Source: a bacterium | Lineage (GTDB): Bacteria; Auribacterota; UBA3054 | DNA length: 64,000 bases | Direction: 5' to 3' | NCBI GenBank assembly: GCA_017557885.1 | Contig: JAFYXV010000004.1 | Span: 62,001-126,000 of the forward strand | Shown: positions 25,229 to 34,278 of the stretch, one piece after another | How the letters are laid out: every line of letters starts with the position of its first letter | How positions within the stretch are numbered: the stretch's first letter is position 1 | The notes under the pieces: model-generated | Databases searched by the model: none | Told to the model about the DNA's origin: nothing | The model's input: the letters and a program-made list of their open reading frames with translations, nothing else | Translations under genes and position numbers: made by a program

Positions 25229-26461
25229 TTAGAAAATATAAACAGGGTAGGAGTCAGGGTTCTTGCCGAAGAGCGTCACGTCGTCGATTTTTTTGATGAC
25301 CGGGCCCTTCAAAAGGGCGTACAGAAGCCTTTCCACGCCGATGCCGCCGCCGAAGGTCGAAGGGAAGAGGGGAGCGCCGTCAGGCCCTTTCATGCTTGCT
25401 ACGGAAAGGAAGGGCGCGTACCCGCTCAGTTTCTCAATGTTGGTGATTTCGCCGCTGCGGTCAAACTTAGGCTCTTCCGGAATGATCTTGTTGTCTATCA
25501 ATCTCGCGATGATCGGTTCGTAGAGCCATTCCCTGATGGCGCCTGATAGCACTTCCAAGGCGCCGCCCATTCCGCCCTCCAGAAGCGCGCTCTGGGCGCA
25601 GAGGTCGTAGTTGTAGATATCTTCCGAGGGAATGTCGTCCTGGTTTCTCTTGCTGCCGTCGGCTTTAAGGTAGGGGTAAACGAGGTCGTAGTTTTCGCGC
25701 AGGATGCCCTTGATCCAGAAGAACTGGCTGCCGCACTCCTCGCCTAAAACTTTTTCCACAGAAGCGCCCGCGGCTTTTTTCTTTGCTTCGTCAAGGAAAT
25801 AGGAAGGGAAGGGTTTGGCGGGAACTTCAAGCTTTACGCCCAGGGCGGCGAGATCCGCTTCGTTCTTTTCTTTGAGGGCCTTCACGGTGTAGATGATGAG
25901 ATCCTCGAAGAAACCAAGCGCTTTGCCGAGGTCTTCCTTGAGGAGCTTTTTGGTCTTTTCCACTTCGCCGTAATACTCTTCCAGCGGGACGAAATGTTCC
26001 CTCCTGACTTCCATATCCATTTGCGAAAAGTCAATAAGATAGCGGCCTCTCTGCTCGCCAACGGGGCTTTCCAGTTCCAGCCTGATGTTGGGGGAGTCGA
26101 TGTAAACGCCCTTTAAATAAGGGTTAGTGCAGGCCAGGAATTTGGAGTAGATCATGGAATGGGTGGTCTTGTAGGGCTGGCCCTTGTAGCTTAAGGTGGG
26201 GGAGTACTCTATGTCGTGCGCCAGAGGATCGGTGACAGGGGAAAGCGAAACTCTTTCCAGATTCAGTATGCCGTTATTGACCAAAAATTCCTGCATCGCG
26301 TTGACAAGAGTTGTGCGGATCTTCAAAACGTGAAAGATGGTCTCGCTTTGCCATTTGTCCATGTACTGGCTTTTGGCGAAGGCGGTCAGTCCGCTGCCGG
26401 ACTGCTTAAGGGCGGCGTGAAATCTGGCTAGGCTTGCGCCGATGTCGTCTCGTTCCTGCAT
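25229..26461 (-). CDS. class II aminoacyl-tRNA synthetase-like asparagine synthetase (AsnA/AsnRS-related)
   Basis: 410 residues from the ATG at 26461, which has AAGGAG 8 bases upstream. The upstream in-frame start at 26527 lies before the sigma-54 promoter and is ruled out. It has the catalytic core of Asp/Asn-tRNA synthetases: IRLELESPVGEQRGRYLIDFSQ in the motif 2 area, and motif 3 FGGGIGVERLLYALL near residue 374. It lacks the N-terminal anticodon-binding OB domain, as do AsnA and the archaeal AsnRS-related asparagine synthetase. It therefore probably makes asparagine from aspartate and ammonia with ATP, although another amide-forming role is possible. Co-transcription with gltB and the nitrogen-type promoter support an ammonia-assimilation role. 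Confidence 0.72.
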   Translation of the reverse strand: MQERDDIGASLARFHAALKQSGSGLTAFAKSQYMDKWQSETIFHVLKIRTTLVNAMQEFLVNNGILNLERVSLSPVTDPLAHDIEYSPTLSYKGQPYKTTHSMIYSKFLACTNPYLKGVYIDSPNIRLELESPVGEQRGRYLIDFSQMDMEVRREHFVPLEEYYGEVEKTKKLLKEDLGKALGFFEDLIIYTVKALKEKNEADLAALGVKLEVPAKPFPSYFLDEAKKKAAGASVEKVLGEECGSQFFWIKGILRENYDLVYPYLKADGSKRNQDDIPSEDIYNYDLCAQSALLEGGMGGALEVLSGAIREWLYEPIIARLIDNKIIPEEPKFDRSGEITNIEKLSGYAPFLSVASMKGPDGAPLFPSTFGGGIGVERLLYALLKGPVIKKIDDVTLFGKNPDSYPVYIF

Positions 26462-26510
26462 GGTTTTCTCCTTTTTGCTGCAGTTAATAGTTACAGAGCA
26501 GTAGTAAATA

Positions 26511-26526
26511 AGCAAAAGCCGTGCCA
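26511..26526 (-). promoter_or_regulatory. sigma-54 (RpoN) promoter of the asparagine synthetase-like gene and gltB
   Basis: On the minus strand TGGCACGGCTTTTGCT: -24 TGGCACG and -12 TTGCT at the exact required spacing. Predicted start of transcription near 26500, giving a ~39-base leader before the ATG at 26461. This promoter excludes the longer in-frame start. Confidence 0.87.
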
Positions 26527-26569
26527 AAGGCGAAAAATAGTCTTTTTAGGCAGAAATTCAGCACTTACG

Positions 26570-26616
26570 TTACAGATTATGTACCGTGGTGCGGATATTG
26601 CATACAGAAAATGTAA
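26570..26616 (-). promoter_or_regulatory. paired TTACA-N5-TGTAA sites, proximal activator element of the asn-gltB operon
   Basis: TTACA-GATTA-TGTAC at 26570-26584 and ATACA-GAAAA-TGTAA at 26602-26616, starts 32 bases apart (three helical turns). Centres lie about 77 and 109 bases upstream of the predicted sigma-54 start, a standard enhancer distance. The same module occurs at 26760-26805 and 29180-29226. Confidence 0.62.
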
Positions 26617-26664
26617 TATAAGGACCTGCTTGGCGCTTTTTGCAGCCGGTCGTTTTACTTTTGG

Positions 26665-26736
26665 TGTCCCGCTTTAATATGAGTTGACACTTGTTTTCTA
26701 AAAAACAATGTGTCAACTTTTAACCATAAAGGGACA
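26665..26736. repeat. 72-base imperfect palindrome
   Basis: TGTCCC (26665) and GGGACA (ending 26736) close an imperfect stem. A perfect inner part pairs AGTTGACAC (26682-26690) with GTGTCAACT (26710-26718), extended by TTGTTTT/AAAACAA. There is no strong T run. It may be the fused terminal repeats of a decayed insertion element or a regulatory hairpin between the two activator modules. Confidence 0.5.
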
Positions 26737-26759
26737 GATTATATCGGGAAATTTTTTGT

Positions 26760-26805
26760 TTACATTTAATGTGCGAGGGGGATGGCTTTATTATAAAAAG
26801 TGTAA
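26760..26805 (-). promoter_or_regulatory. paired TTACA-N5-TGTAA sites, distal element
   Basis: TTACA-TTTAA-TGTGC at 26760-26774 and TTATA-AAAAG-TGTAA at 26791-26805, starts 31 bases apart. It is about 270-300 bases upstream of the predicted asn-gltB start. It is more degenerate than the other modules. Within the 409 bases 26462-26870 without a gene I see this, the proximal module, the palindrome and the sigma-54 promoter. Confidence 0.5.
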
Positions 26806-26870
26806 TGAGTTGCTAAAACGCCGTAATTATTCCGCGGACGATCGCTTTTTTCAGCGTGGGAAAAGCTTGT

Positions 26871-28172
26871 TCAATAGTCGAGACTGTCTGGGTCGAGCAG
26901 GAAATTCCTGAGGCCGATGGTGACTATTCCTTGCGAATTTCGCGAGGGGGCGACATTTTCCCTGACGATGACGATTTTTTTGAAAGAGTCGTTGACGTTC
27001 AAAAGCGGCCTCAGCTCTTTTTCAGTCTTGTCGCCGGTGGGCATGGCGAAGGCGGATTGGACATAGTAGCGTTGGTCGCCGCGGTTTATCACGAAATCTA
27101 TCTCGGTCTGCTTTTTCAAATAGGAGCCGTTTTTCATTTCCCTTATCTCAACGATGCCAACGTCGACGGAATAGCCGCGATAGTTCAGCTCGTTGAAGAT
27201 GATGTTCTCCATGATGTGGTTTTCCTCGGTCTGCCGGAAGTTAAGCCTGGCGTTCCTTAAGCCGAGATCCTCGAAATAAAATTTCGAGATGGAGTTGAGG
27301 TGCTTCTTTCCTTTGATGTCATATCTTTTCGCCTCTTCTATTATAAAAGCGTCTTTGAGATAGTCAAGGTAGTTTTTTATGGTTGCCCCCGCCGGGATGG
27401 AAGCGCGTTCTTTGCTGAAGGAATTGGCGATTTTGTAGGCGTTGGTCAGTGACCCTATGTCGGAAGCGACGACGTCTATCACGCCGTCCAGAGCCGACAC
27501 GTCCCTAATGTCGTACCTTTCTATGAGGTCCAGCAGATAGGTCTCCTTGAAGAGATCCTTCAGGTATTTTTCCTTTTCTTCTTTGGTCTCCAATTTCAGA
27601 ACGTATGGGAGACCTCCGTAGGTATAATATTCAGTCCAGGCCAGGTCGAGGCTCTTTGCCAAAAAAGTCAGATCCTCTCCATTCCAGCGCGATTTCCTTG
27701 CGTCCAGGTAAGCCGTTAGGAATTCTAAAAAGCAAAGAGGATACATCCTTATCTCGTCGCCTCTGCCCCTGAATTCGGTAACAACGTCTTTTGAGAGGAA
27801 GCGGGAATTGCTTCCGGTGACGAAGACGTCGGCGTTGCTGAAATGCATGAGACCGTTAAGGACATCCGGGAATTCTTCCAATTTCTGCACTTCGTCAAGA
27901 AGGATGTAGTGCATCTTGCTGTCTTTTTTGATCGCTTTGCTTAAATATTTGTAGCATTCCTCCGGATCTCTGAGAGACTTGTTCTTGATGTCCTCGAAGT
28001 CGATCTGAACGATATGATCTTCCCGGACGCCTTCATTCAAAAGCGACTCTTTAAAAAAATTAGCCAGCAAAAAGGATTTTCCGCAGCGGCGGATGCCGGT
28101 TATTATTTTGATCATTCCGTTGTGCTTGTGCCTGATCAGAAGATCCAAATATTTATCTCTTTTAATTATCAT
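26871..28172 (-). CDS. AAA-family ATPase with C-terminal DUF4143 domain (second, divergent copy)
   Basis: 433 residues. N-terminal NTPase with Walker A TGIRRCGKS (Gly26 to Ser33), Walker B-like YILLDEVQKLEEFPD and sensor VFVTGSNSRFLS. A DUF4143-type C-terminal half begins around YLKDLFKETYLLDLIERYDIRD and ends with IDFVINRGDQRYYVQ, which has the D-(hydrophobic)-x-Q spacing of a nuclease-like fold. It belongs to a different branch from the protein at 11432-12595. It lies between two nitrogen operons together with a truncated DUF1016 gene and is a probable insertion. A 14-bp palindrome sits directly upstream of its start. Biological role unknown. Confidence 0.85.
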   Translation of the reverse strand: MIIKRDKYLDLLIRHKHNGMIKIITGIRRCGKSFLLANFFKESLLNEGVREDHIVQIDFEDIKNKSLRDPEECYKYLSKAIKKDSKMHYILLDEVQKLEEFPDVLNGLMHFSNADVFVTGSNSRFLSKDVVTEFRGRGDEIRMYPLCFLEFLTAYLDARKSRWNGEDLTFLAKSLDLAWTEYYTYGGLPYVLKLETKEEKEKYLKDLFKETYLLDLIERYDIRDVSALDGVIDVVASDIGSLTNAYKIANSFSKERASIPAGATIKNYLDYLKDAFIIEEAKRYDIKGKKHLNSISKFYFEDLGLRNARLNFRQTEENHIMENIIFNELNYRGYSVDVGIVEIREMKNGSYLKKQTEIDFVINRGDQRYYVQSAFAMPTGDKTEKELRPLLNVNDSFKKIVIVRENVAPSRNSQGIVTIGLRNFLLDPDSLDY

Positions 28173-28180
28173 AACGTTTC

Positions 28181-28213
28181 TATTTTCATTTTAGGGTCAT
28201 TTGACCCGTTTTT
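28181..28213 (-). promoter_or_regulatory. GGGTCA-TT-TGACCC palindrome with repeat arm, upstream of the ATPase gene
   Basis: The perfect palindrome GGGTCATTTGACCC at 28194-28207 is 22 bases before the ATPase start. A minus-strand TATAAT lies just upstream, at about 28225-28230. The location suits an operator. A 23-base stretch here (28181-28203) recurs exactly at 28335-28357. Confidence 0.5.
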
Positions 28214-28334
28214 AAAAGTTACATTATAATATTACCATAATTGCCTGAGCGTAACAATATGCCGTTTGCAAACTAGCATTTTTCGTAGCGCGAGTTTTAC
28301 GCAAAGGCGTGGGAACTCCATTTTGAAACAGCTA

Positions 28335-28367
28335 TATTTTCATTTTAGGGTCATTTGCCCCTTTTTT
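28335..28367 (-). repeat. second copy of the 23-base repeat, inside the DUF1016 gene end
   Basis: Identical to 28181-28203 for 23 bases, then GGGTCATTTGCCCC (one palindrome mismatch). It forms the last codons (MTLK) and stop region of the truncated DUF1016 gene, so it marks a recombination joint. The copies are 154 bases apart. Confidence 0.6.
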
Positions 28368-29008
28368 GGAAATGTTGATTTTCTATTCTTAATTTCCAAA
28401 CTGGATTCTCTTAAGGCTGGATAATCTTTTAAATCCAGGAAATCCAAGACATACGGATCTTTTATGAAATCTTTCGGAGCAACGGGCTTTAACAACTCAA
28501 CGGCTTCTTTTTTGACAGAATTCTTGTCCCGGCTGGCCAGCAGACGTTCATAATATAAAGTGGCGATTTGACGTTCGAGCTGCCGGCTAGACCAAGCTGA
28601 GCGTATGCATTCTTCCATATACCAGTTTCTGGCATTGGCATTTTCAATTCTCAAAAGGATGCGATAATGTGTCCAGCTCAATTCGGAACGCACTGCGTTC
28701 CGTTTTTGGAATGAAATGTAAAACAATCTCATATTTCTCAGATTTCTTATGTCAAATCCTTGCCCGAACTCTTTTTTAAGTCGAGCGGAAAGATTTTGCA
28801 ATGTCTTTTTTCCGTAATCTGCGCGATAATTCCCTTTCTGCTCATGCTCGACGATCAATCTTCCAATGTTCCAATAGGCTTGCACCATTGCTGAATTAAC
28901 CGAAGCGTAAGCTTGATTGCGGTATGAAAGAAGCGTTTCTCGAATCGCAGAATAGAGAGTTTGAACCTCCTCAGGGGGATTTTTGTTCAAATTATTGTTG
29001 CTTTTCAT
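28340..29008 (-). pseudogene. DUF1016 (YhcG-type) nuclease gene, C-terminal domain missing
   Basis: 222 residues. The N-terminal DUF1016 domain is well preserved: AYWNIGRLIVEHEQKG, ADYGKKTLQNLSARLKKEFG, LSWTHYRILLRIEN and ARNWYMEECIRSAWSSRQLERQ. Family members are about 340-370 residues and carry a C-terminal PDDEXK nuclease after a segment like YVLDFLDLKDYPALRESSLE. Here the protein departs right after that segment and ends IKNRKSTFPKKGQMTLK, encoded by a repeat that also precedes the neighbouring ATPase gene. The nuclease active site is therefore absent. It is probably a remnant, though the truncated product could still bind partners. Confidence 0.78.
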
Positions 29009-29113
29009 GCTAAGTTCTTTTTTGAAGTTGACGAGTTTTCACTAACCTCAGTGTACGCCATGATAGACAAAAACGTAAATAAACACAAGGAGATTTGCTT
29101 TTGCTAATAGTTT

Positions 29114-29226
29114 TTATAGCAGATGTAATCTAAATGAATTTAATTGTTCTAGGTCTTGTAAAAAATCTTTGGGCATCGGTTACATTTGATGTATAAGGTG
29201 GCAACTGCTTATTACAAAAAATGTAA
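29114..29226 (+). promoter_or_regulatory. array of four phased TTACA-N5-TGTAA sites upstream of glnN
   Basis: Sites start at 29114 (TTATA-GCAGA-TGTAA), 29147 (TTCTA-GGTCT-TGTAA), 29180 (TTACA-TTTGA-TGTAT) and 29212 (TTACA-AAAAA-TGTAA). The intervals are 33, 33 and 32 bases, about three helical turns each. Centres lie about 186, 153, 120 and 88 bases upstream of the predicted glnN start. The last two form the same module seen upstream of the asn-gltB operon. The 333 bases 29009-29341 otherwise hold only the sigma-54 promoter and the glnN leader. Confidence 0.62.
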
Positions 29227-29280
29227 TGGCGGAATGGGCGCGTAGGGCGGAAAGGCGGAAAAATGGGGACTTTTGGAGTT

Positions 29281-29296
29281 TGGCACACCTTTTGCT
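29281..29296 (+). promoter_or_regulatory. sigma-54 (RpoN) promoter of glnN
   Basis: TGGCAC (29281-29286), ACCTT, TTGCT (29292-29296): -24/-12 elements at exact spacing. Predicted transcription start near 29307. It fixes the glnN start at 29342, since an in-frame TTG at 29273 would lie upstream of the promoter. Confidence 0.88.
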
Positions 29297-29341
29297 TTAT
29301 ATGTGGCGACAACTATTTTCATCAACCATCAGGAGAAAAAA

Positions 29342-31507
<2,166 letters not shown>

Positions 31508-31516
31508 GCGAAATAA

Positions 31517-33166
31517 ATGTCAGAACAAATCAAACACGAATGCGCTGTGGCGCTCTTATGCAAGAGGGCGCCACAGTTTGACACAAAAAGCGCCCTCAAT
31601 AAACTCGTCCTGCTCCTGGAAAAACAGCACAACCGGGGGCAGGACGGAGCGGGGGTAGCTTTGATCGATCCGAAGCCTACGATAGGGAAAGCCGCGTATC
31701 TTCTTAAAAAATCGGCTTCTGTTAATCCCCTGGGAGAATTGGTCAGCTACTGCCACCAGTTCAAAGGAGACCTGAAGCCCGGCGTTCTCTTGGGACATTT
31801 GCGTTACGCGACCTACGGACGGCATGAAGAAAACTTCTGCCATCCGTTTTTGCATAAAGAGGCGGAGCTGAAAAGAACGCTTTTTTTGGCCGGCAACTTC
31901 AACCTCACCAACACCAAGTCGCTCTTCAGTTCCTATGCGAAACTGGGCAAGCATCCCGATTCCATGGCGGACGGGTATCTTATGTGCGAGTGGCTTTCTT
32001 TTGAGATGGAGAAGGCGGCCGCGGCCGGAAAGAAGGGCGAGAAAGAGATCCTCGTTTCCGCTCTCAAGGATCTTCTGCCGAGGCTGGATGGCGCTTACAC
32101 GCTCTGCGGAGCCTTGGGCAGCGGCTGGAGCTTCGCCGTCAGGGACGCCAACGGCATCCGCCCCTGCTTCTATTACCTCAACAAGGAATACGCGGTGGTC
32201 GCCTCCGAGCGCCCGGCCATACAGGCGGCCTTCAACATACCTAGCGGCGACGTGAAAGAACTGCCGCCCGGCAAACTGATGCTGGTCTCCCCGAAGGGAA
32301 CGGTGACCTTCGTTCAGATATTGGAGCCAAAGGAAAAGAAGAGCTGCGTTTTTGAAAGGATCTATTTCTCCCGCTCCAACGACGCCCTTATCCATCATGA
32401 GAGGAAGGCCCTGGGCGCCGCGCTGGCGAAACCTATTTTGGAAGCCGTCGGCTACGACCTTGAGCACACTTTCTTCAGCTACATTCCCAATTCCGCCCAG
32501 GTCGCTTTCCACGGGCTTTTGGAAGCGCTTTTCAACGAAGGCTTGGCGGAGGGGCGCCCGGTCAGGTTCGGGCAGATCGCCGTCAAGGACGCCAAGTTCA
32601 GGACCTTCATCGCGGACGCGGCCAGCAGGGCAGAATTCTACCAGCACGTTTACGACGTGACCTACGGGCTAATAGAGCATGACACGGACACCCTGGTGGT
32701 GCTGGACGACTCCATCGTCCGCGGCAACACTATGAAGAACGCTATACTTCCCATGCTGGACAGGCTCAGGCCGAAGAAGGTCATAATCGCGTCAAGCGCG
32801 CCGCCCATCGCTTTCCCGGACTGCTACGGCATCGACATGAGTTCCTTAGAGGAGCTCATCGCTTTCCGGGCGCTGGTGAAACTCCTGAAGGGCAAAGTGC
32901 CGACGACTCCGGAAACTTTGAGAAAAGCTTATAATAGTATTCCGCTTGCTAAGCTTTCCAAAGCTATCGCGGATCTCTTGAAGCCGGAGGGCATGCGCGC
33001 CGAGGTGGAAGTCATCTTCCAGACTTTGCCCGCCCTGAAAAAAGCCTGTCCGGATGCCGCAGGGGACTGGTATTTCACCGGAAATTATCCCACTCCCGGC
33101 GGAGAGAAAGTTTTAAAGCAGGCTATTAAGAATTATCTTGAAAAAAAGCATGAACGCTCCTACTGA
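31517..33166 (+). CDS. purF: amidophosphoribosyltransferase, Bacteroidetes-like branch
   Basis: 549 residues. It makes 5-phosphoribosylamine from PRPP and glutamine, the first step of purine synthesis. An N-terminal class II (Ntn) glutaminase has presumed nucleophile Cys9 in KHECAVAL, followed by KQHNRGQDGAG and GHLRYATYG. The C-terminal phosphoribosyltransferase domain has the PRPP motif VVLDDSIVRGNTM at about 394-406. Standard PurF has CGVF or CGIFG at the start; this one belongs to the longer branch with HEC-x-VAL, and an 8-residue leader would have to be removed to free Cys9. I infer the standard reaction, but a paralogous amidotransferase role cannot be excluded. It overlaps carA by 17 bases. 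Confidence 0.82.
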   Translation: MSEQIKHECAVALLCKRAPQFDTKSALNKLVLLLEKQHNRGQDGAGVALIDPKPTIGKAAYLLKKSASVNPLGELVSYCHQFKGDLKPGVLLGHLRYATYGRHEENFCHPFLHKEAELKRTLFLAGNFNLTNTKSLFSSYAKLGKHPDSMADGYLMCEWLSFEMEKAAAAGKKGEKEILVSALKDLLPRLDGAYTLCGALGSGWSFAVRDANGIRPCFYYLNKEYAVVASERPAIQAAFNIPSGDVKELPPGKLMLVSPKGTVTFVQILEPKEKKSCVFERIYFSRSNDALIHHERKALGAALAKPILEAVGYDLEHTFFSYIPNSAQVAFHGLLEALFNEGLAEGRPVRFGQIAVKDAKFRTFIADAASRAEFYQHVYDVTYGLIEHDTDTLVVLDDSIVRGNTMKNAILPMLDRLRPKKVIIASSAPPIAFPDCYGIDMSSLEELIAFRALVKLLKGKVPTTPETLRKAYNSIPLAKLSKAIADLLKPEGMRAEVEVIFQTLPALKKACPDAAGDWYFTGNYPTPGGEKVLKQAIKNYLEKKHERSY

Positions 33167-34277
33167 ATTCATAGAGAAATGGCGCTCAATGAGAGAGCGC
33201 AAAGCCTTCCTTGCCCTGGAGGACGGCACGGTCTTCCACGGCGTTTCCTTCGGTTCTCCGAATGATCGGGTAGGGGAGGTCGTCTTCAACACCGGCATGT
33301 GCGGATACCAGGAGATCCTGACGGATCCAAGTTACGCCGGACAATTCGTGACGCTTACCACGGCGGAAGTCGGCAACTACGGCGTCAACCGGGAGGATAG
33401 GGAATCGCGCTCGCTGTTTTTGAACGGTCTTGTGATAGGCGATTTGACTGCGCCTTCCAACTACCGCTCCACCTCTTCTTTGATCGATTATCTGAAGAAG
33501 AACAAGATCCCGGGGATCTGGGGCGTGGACACCAGAAGCCTCACCTTGCACTTGAGGGAATACGGCAACAAGAAAGCCTACCTCCACGTCGAGGATAAGC
33601 CCCTGAAGGTCGAGGAAGCGATAATGAAAGCTAAGGCCTGGGAAGGCTTGGACGGCCAGGACTACGCCGCCAAAGTCACCTCCAAGGACTCCTACAACTT
33701 CAGCGACGCCGGGCATGACGCGCCCTTGGTCGTCTGCTACGACTTCGGCGTGAAAACGAACATCCTGCGCCAGCTCTCAGCGTTCGCGAACGTCACGGTG
33801 GTCCCGGCCAAGACAAGCGCCGACGAGATCATCGCCATGAAGCCGGACGGCATCTTCCTTTCCAACGGACCGGCTGACCCTGCCGCGCTGCCTTACGCCG
33901 TAAAAAACATCAAGCTTTTGCTTGGCCTCGCGCCGATCATGGGCATCTGCTTGGGCCATCAATTGCTGGCCCTTTCCCTGGGCGCGGAGACCGGAAGACT
34001 GAAATTCGGCCACCACGGCTGCAATCATCCTGTCAAGAACCTTAAGACCGGGAAAGTCGAGATTACATCCCAGAACCACAACTTCGCGGTGAAACTGGAG
34101 AGCGTTCCCAAAATTATGGAAGTCACCCACATCAACCTGAACGACCAGACCATTGAGGGATTAAGGCACAAGAAGCTTCCGGCTTTCTCCGTGCAGTACC
34201 ATCCCGAGTCCTGCCCCGGCCCCCACGATTCCAGATATCTTTTCGCGGAATTCAAAAAAATGATCATGGGAAAATGA
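33150..34277 (+). CDS. carA: carbamoyl-phosphate synthase small (glutaminase) subunit
   Basis: 375 residues from the ATG at 33150. An alternative ATG at 33189 ([13 protein letters not shown]) matches the usual CarA N-terminus more closely; neither has a good ribosome-binding site. It hydrolyses glutamine and passes ammonia to CarB for carbamoyl phosphate (arginine and pyrimidine synthesis). N-terminal CPSase_sm domain: [20 protein letters not shown]. Class I glutaminase triad: Cys267 in [14 protein letters not shown], His351 and Glu353 in [11 protein letters not shown]. It overlaps purF by 17 bases and ends one base before carB, so the two subunits are co-translated. Confidence 0.94.
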   Translation: MNAPTEFIEKWRSMRERKAFLALEDGTVFHGVSFGSPNDRVGEVVFNTGMCGYQEILTDPSYAGQFVTLTTAEVGNYGVNREDRESRSLFLNGLVIGDLTAPSNYRSTSSLIDYLKKNKIPGIWGVDTRSLTLHLREYGNKKAYLHVEDKPLKVEEAIMKAKAWEGLDGQDYAAKVTSKDSYNFSDAGHDAPLVVCYDFGVKTNILRQLSAFANVTVVPAKTSADEIIAMKPDGIFLSNGPADPAALPYAVKNIKLLLGLAPIMGICLGHQLLALSLGAETGRLKFGHHGCNHPVKNLKTGKVEITSQNHNFAVKLESVPKIMEVTHINLNDQTIEGLRHKKLPAFSVQYHPESCPGPHDSRYLFAEFKKMIMGK

Positions 34278-34278
34278 G

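Noticed and set aside
25229-26461. Asparaginyl-tRNA synthetase
   Set aside because: Has the class II catalytic core but no N-terminal anticodon-binding OB domain, and is co-transcribed with gltB under a nitrogen-type promoter.
26760-29226. Related ~47-base elements on both sides of the ATPase/DUF1016 genes as the ends of a transposon
   Set aside because: A third copy at 26570-26616 and the fixed distance to sigma-54 promoters explain them better as activator sites; no transposase or target-site duplication is seen.
29273-29341. Upstream TTG start for glnN adding 23 residues
   Set aside because: It lies upstream of the sigma-54 promoter, has no ribosome-binding site, and the ATG at 29342 has AGGAG at good spacing.
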